From Exobasidium rhododendri (Eukaryota > Basidiomycota > Exobasidiomycetes > Exobasidiales > Exobasidiaceae): 64,000 bases of DNA. A program made the position numbers and the translations under genes. The stretch covers positions 3,162,001 to 3,226,000 of the forward strand of contig CP110631.1 of assembly GCA_026210745.1 (NCBI GenBank), written 5' to 3'. The notes under the pieces are model-generated. The model was not told where the DNA came from and ran no database searches. It worked only from the letters and a program-made list of their open reading frames with translations. This document shows, one piece after another, positions 59,750 through 64,000 of the stretch (its first letter is position 1; every line of letters begins with the position of its first letter).

Positions 59750-62233
59750 TCAAATCCTGACAGTATTTCCAGGAAGTGCATTCATGTCTCGCTCCAGTGA
59801 AGCCAAAAGGGAGGACCATTGTTGGTCATTCAACAGAGGCCAATTCTCCCATGCTTCCGCTGTGGCCAAGTTGTAAGTAGCTCGAGTACTTGCCTGATTG
59901 GTGCCGTCTCGTAGTTCGCTAGATGTAAAAGTTACCGGGCTCGAAGTGTGTGGGATGGAAGGTTGTGAATCTTTACGAGAAGGAGCTTGAATCACTTTCG
60001 CGCTATCCGCAGGGAATTCAAAGACTGTCGAGTTCCCGTTCAAGGGCAAGGGAAGAGGTCCAGGATTATCACCGTTCAGGATGCTATCCAAGCCTGTAAA
60101 TTTTCCCCGTTGAGCTTCTTTCAAGCTCTTCATGTAACCCAAATCACTTTGAGTCTCTAATGAATCTCCTTGTTGCTTTCTTTGATGAACAGAAATCTTC
60201 CCACTACGGCTTGCTAGAAAACGTTCTCTTAACCAGTCTTTACCGGTACATAACGCTGTAAGTAGCTGTTCGCATCGCTTTGCTATTCGATCTTTCGCTC
60301 CAAGGAAAGACAGAGCCTCGATCACTTCAAAGATTTTAGTGGCAAACCAATTCAGATCTTGAAGGTCTTGCTCCGTCTCACCCAGGTAGACGATGGCAAA
60401 AGTGGAAGCAGCGCAAAACAGATGACTTGAGCACCAGGTAGAGCTGAAACACACCCACGGACTGGAAGACAGGGTGACTACGATCGATGTCGTTTGAATG
60501 ATGCTCCGTGCATGCTCCAAGGCAGCCATCCGAAGATCCAAAGGCGCTTCATGATCCAACAAGAACTGCCTCATGACCGTACACCGTAGCCTTTTCAAGG
60601 TAGTATAGCATATCAAGCTCTGAGCAGCCGTTTGCGCATCGTCCGAGGTGGCAAGTCTATTTATGTCGCAGACGAGCTCGAATTTCAGATTGGCCGGCAA
60701 CTCGTTATCTTCAATATTCTGTAGGTAAGCGTCTAAGTCTCTGGCAAGTCGGTACCGTTCGCTTGGTGTGTGCTGCAGGAAGTCGAATAGGAATATCCTA
60801 ATCTTTTCCGCACTAGAAGCCAGCATTTCTTTCCCAATTCCATAAGAGCGATGTCGCGAAAAGGTGGGCGACTTGGCAACGAAATGACCCGTCTCGCTGT
60901 CGTAACAGTCATCGCTGTAGAGAGTTGGTTTGAGGACATTGAGCTTTGTGGGTAGATCGGAAAATCGGAGGTAGTGCAGTGAAACCCAGCGATCCGTCGC
61001 GATACAATCCCAAGCCAGTCTCCTGCGAAGCTCGATATCCCAAGCACTCAACTCTCGTACTGGCCACTTGCTCTCATCAAAGAGATGCAGAACTTTGCAC
61101 GTTCGAACACCTTTCCCGACTTCTACCCACGCTTGCTCTGTCCATCCAGCAACAGTCATGTAGGTGAAGGCGAGACAGCAGACCTGCAAGTCTTCGATAC
61201 CGGTGACAAATTCGTCAAATGGGCCTCTGTCGCTTTGTTGAACAATTCGCAGGGCCAGTTCGCAGTAAGTGCGGCTCTCTGGCTGGATTGATAATCGAGA
61301 AGTTGGGTCATAGCCAGGTGCAAGCAAAAGGGCGTGTGACACGACTACACAGACCAGAGCAATGTAAGTCCTTTGAATCTTTGCGCCAGACTGCAGTTTC
61401 TGCCATTGCTTTCGAAAGCTTGACTCGTTGACGTTAGCTGTCTGCCAATAGGCCTGAAAGTTGGGGGAGGGAAAGAGATGAGGTGTGAATGAGACATGAA
61501 GGATCCGCGTCGAGCTCGTAATTGCACTTACGTCTGAAAAGAAGCAATCGAAAATCATCTCACAGTCTTCCTTTGAAGGTAGTAACGATGCAGCATCGAC
61601 CCAGTCTACCATCTCAGGCAGCGAAATGGAATCGGATTTTATCTCTTCGTCCTTGACACCGATTGTCTGCTGTAGCGATCGGATAGCACTCTTCATCGAT
61701 TCGATAGTTTTCAGAATAGCCTGAGTGTCCACTGAAGGAGGTGGAGCTTCACTTGAGCCAGCTTCTTTCTTCACGGAGTCGTCTGAATCCAGTCTGGCTT
61801 TTTTGCTGGATCTTCCTCTACTTTGCCCTTTCACCGAGGAAGAAGGGGGGGATTCTGCCGTGCTCGAAGAAGATCCAGCCTTCTCATTTCGTTTGACTGG
61901 GTTTGGCGCCTTTATCATCGAATCGTCCTCCATCTCAGAAGTGTAGCAAAATCTCTCGGTGTTTCGAAGAATGCATGAAGAGCAAGGCTGTGCAGGGCCC
62001 CAGCCATAGCGATCAGTGGACTCGAGTAAAGACATACCGGTGACTATAGCACCCCCAAATCTTACCTCATCACGATTGCATTTTGACTTCCTCCTTCGAC
62101 TGCGCAATTAAAAAAAAGAAGCTAAACGACGAGGAACACTTCCATTCGAGACAGGCCTCACTTACCATGGCAGACAGCTCAGTCTGGCCATGCCGACCAT
62201 GCTCTTGCCTGTATGACCGCTGTTGCTCTGCAT
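59750..62233 (-). CDS. Zn2Cys6 fungal transcription factor
   Basis: Nuclear zinc-cluster regulator. Exons 62233-62166, 62099-62066, 61987-61532, 61453-59750; predicted 753 aa. Splicing rebuilds the complete binuclear cluster: ARLSCLPCRRRKSKCNRDEP then CSSCILRNTERFC, i.e. C20-x2-C23-x6-C30-x5-C36-x2-C39-x8-C48, split by both first introns. A Ser/Lys-rich linker (SSKKARLDSDDSVKKE) and a short amphipathic segment follow, then the Fungal_trans middle homology region: SFRKQWQKLQSGAKIQRTYI, ALRIVQQSD, SAWDIELRRRLAWDCIATDR, SLHYLRFSDLPTKLNVLKP. Introns 2 (61988-62065) and 3 (61454-61531) are each 78 bp, in phase and stop-free, so retention keeps the frame. The start at MQSNSGHTGK is the first ATG; MVGM or MARL further in are alternatives. 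Target genes unknown; the adjacent MFS gene is a natural candidate. Confidence 0.9.
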
Positions 62234-62649
62234 CTTGAGCGTTCCCTCGAGAGCAAGGGTGAGCGGTTTCAATTTGGCAGCAAGCCGTGCGAAGTTACCA
62301 AAGATGGAGGTCAGGACGAACGCGTCATGAAGTCCAGGATCTTAATTTAATCTGGAGTCGATTAGAACGTCTCTCTACACGCATTCAGAACGCAAAGCCG
62401 GGCAGCAGAAATCTTGCCCTCCCACATTGTCATTCGTCGGCCATAGCATGTATAGTCGGGATCGACACGGCTACACGGATCATAGGTATCAAGATCTACG
62501 ACGCGGACAAATCCCAAAGAAGGTCCTACATCGTCCCCGCAAACTTTCTTTTAATTGCATTCACCGGGCAAGTATCACATATCGTTACATGCTAGATTCC
62601 CTTCAAAGCCGGAGATTCAAGAGCAGACTGCAACAAGATCCACCATTAC
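62234..62649. other. Intergenic between SNU13 3' end and regulator start
   Basis: Promoter of the Zn2Cys6 gene and 3' flank of SNU13 (both minus strand). The plus-strand frame 62287-62595 has no domain-like features. Confidence 0.5.
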
Positions 62650-63216
62650 TCAAATGAGAAGTCTCTCGATCTAGATGGGAAAAGGGAAAATCACGAAGGA
62701 GTCAGCTTACATATTCAGTGAACGACCTCCTGCCTCTGCATTTGCTACTAGTAACTCACAGCTAATTTGACAGTTTGAATCTGGCTTTGCAGCTCACGAG
62801 CTTCATTCGTCGTGACACTGGCAGCTACGACTGGGCGAGAAACACCGCAAGCACGGCCAAGAGCGGTCTTGGAGGGAACGAAGACGTAGGGGACGTTCTG
62901 TTGGAAAAAGAGGCAAAAGGGCATATTTTAGTTTAGCTATAGATATAGTCCTCATCACGTCCCCTCTTCTGTCCCCTCTTCTGTGACTCACCTTATCTTC
63001 ACAAAGCAAAGGAAGATGTAGCACAATCTCGATTGGCTCTACATCTGCCGTCATGACAATGAACTCAGCAATACCTCGATTGAGCGTCTTCGTTGCTTCA
63101 TTGGCTCCCTTCTTTAGCTGCTTGTAGTGTGATGCCTGTTGCACCAAGTCCAAGATCTGATTGGTGAGCGCTGCATCAGCTAATGGGAAAGCTTTGGGGT
63201 TGGTTTCCGTAGACAT
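62650..63216 (-). CDS. SNU13: 15.5K RNA-binding protein Snu13 (L7Ae family)
   Basis: Binds kink-turns in U4 snRNA and box C/D snoRNAs, so it serves both the U4/U6.U5 tri-snRNP and snoRNPs. Exons 63216-62992, 62897-62760, 62670-62650; introns are 94 and 89 bp. Predicted 127 aa, the normal family size. Almost the whole sequence matches: [110 protein letters not shown], and the seven-codon last exon coding IERLLI plus stop. The last exon has only 21 nt; without it the protein would miss the final helix residues. Divergent from the HAD-type hydrolase gene. Confidence 0.97.
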
Positions 63217-63584
63217 GATCGGAGACGGCAAAGAGACTTTGTAAAAAGAGGGCGAGTTTTTGTATGTTTGTTAAATTCTTTGATGAGAAGAATAAGACCT
63301 CACACGAATCGGATCACGGCTGTGGACAGTGGAGACAGGGAAGGTCAGCTGATGCAATGTACTCGCCGGCTCTAATGATCACTCACGTCGTTGGAAAAGG
63401 ATCGGTAAGATAGGTGTAAATGTAAGGGCAGGAGCCTGAGCGGTCGAGAAGAAGATGAGTTCACACAAAACGATTGGAAAATTCTGTATCGTAGCACGTG
63501 ACGCGCCCCAGAAGTCTGTGCGTTCGAGCCAGATAAGCGCCCAATTCAGACCTTTGCAACTTGTTCATCACCCGGTACACCCTA
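63217..63584. promoter_or_regulatory. Bidirectional promoter SNU13 / HAD hydrolase
   Basis: 368 bp between divergent start codons. No other gene seen. CACGTGACGCG at about 63496-63506 is a palindromic-core E-box-like word; function is inference. Confidence 0.4.
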
Positions 63585-64000
63585 ATGGCAGCAATTACCC
63601 GCTTTGCAGCTCCGGTGTACAAGAGGGAGCTTACTAGACTCATCAATGGCATCCCTTATCGGCAATTGAGTTCATCAGCGTGCACGTCAAAGCAAGTAGC
63701 TTTTGCATTTGAGTTAGTGAGGAGAAGAAGGTGAAGAAGCATGCGTCCTGGACTTTTTCCCCTGACATATCGTATAATTCTCACTAGTATTGATGGCGTA
63801 CTGAAGGCTGGTCATAACGTCCTCCCTGCGGCTATTCGAGCGTTGAGCATACTTGAAGGAAACAACTCTTTAAAGAAGAAAGTTCCGTACATCTTCATCA
63901 CAAATGGGGGAGGAATTGCCGAGACAGATCGTGCTCAGAATTTGTCCAGAGAGCTGCAAGTCGAGGTAAGGGCGGTAGGAGCAAGCGTTCTATATCATGT
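63585..64000 (+). CDS. HAD-superfamily (subfamily IIA) hydrolase, mitochondrial, 3' end beyond window
   Basis: Exons 63585-63712 and 63788 to at least 63965; the 75-bp intron has a GTTAGT donor and CACTAG acceptor. The splice rebuilds the catalytic motif VAFAFDIDGVLKAGHNVLPA, where the first Asp of DxD is the nucleophile. HAD motif 2 follows as VPYIFITNGGGIAETDRAQN (Thr in ITNGGG), then LSRELQVE. A GTAAGG at 63966 may start the next intron. The order DIDGVL...TNGGG is that of the CECR5/HDHD5-type subfamily IIA proteins found in mitochondria. The N-terminus MAAITRFAAPVYKRELTRLI is basic and amphipathic, like a presequence. Substrate not known for the family. The gene continues past the right edge. 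Confidence 0.85.

Overview
This is eukaryotic nuclear DNA from a basidiomycete fungus, probably Ustilaginomycotina/Exobasidiomycetes (inferred from gene style, not from a database match). It is gene-dense, with GC near 50%. Introns are short (about 50-100 bp) with GTGAGT/GTAAGT donors and CTGAC-like branch points. Many large genes are single-exon, while several small conserved genes are intron-rich. Exon chains below were assembled by hand from splice sites and reading frame; most have canonical GT-AG borders and preserved phase.

1-12.8 kb: 3' part of a Mediator Med1-like gene, ILV6 (acetolactate synthase regulatory subunit), a ThrE/PRM10-type membrane protein, and one uninterrupted reading frame joining a DUF1308 domain to an LCCL-domain membrane protein. 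12.9-23 kb: a nucleolar Utp8/NOL11-like gene divergent from CGR1 (both ribosome biogenesis), an uncharacterised protein with a split Cys motif, UXS1 (UDP-glucuronate decarboxylase), and a coiled-coil protein. 23-30 kb: YHM2-type mitochondrial carrier, an orphan, MDM10 (ERMES), and a secreted proline-rich protein.

30.8-45 kb is rich in ubiquitin-ligase genes: RBX1, a DUF4870-like membrane protein, DCAF7/WDR68, a compact HECT ligase and, further on, an Asi1/Asi3-like multispan RING ligase. Between HECT and NFS1 (cysteine desulfurase) lies a 370-bp non-autonomous transposon (MITE) with TA target duplication and pogo/Tc1-mariner-like ends. BCS1 follows NFS1. A 1.3-kb stretch after BCS1 is unresolved.

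46-62 kb looks more accessory: a 1287-aa orphan, an eight-exon P450, an intron-bearing tRNA-Gly, two secreted proteins, a DAL5-type MFS transporter and a Zn2Cys6 regulator. The right edge returns to housekeeping genes: SNU13, divergent from a truncated mitochondrial HAD-family hydrolase.

Most unusual observations: the DUF1308-LCCL fused frame, the MITE beside the HECT promoter, stop-free introns of length 3n (ILV6, and one inside the zinc cluster of the Zn2Cys6 factor), the clustering of RBX1 with a CUL4 adaptor, and the uncharacterised split Cys motif.
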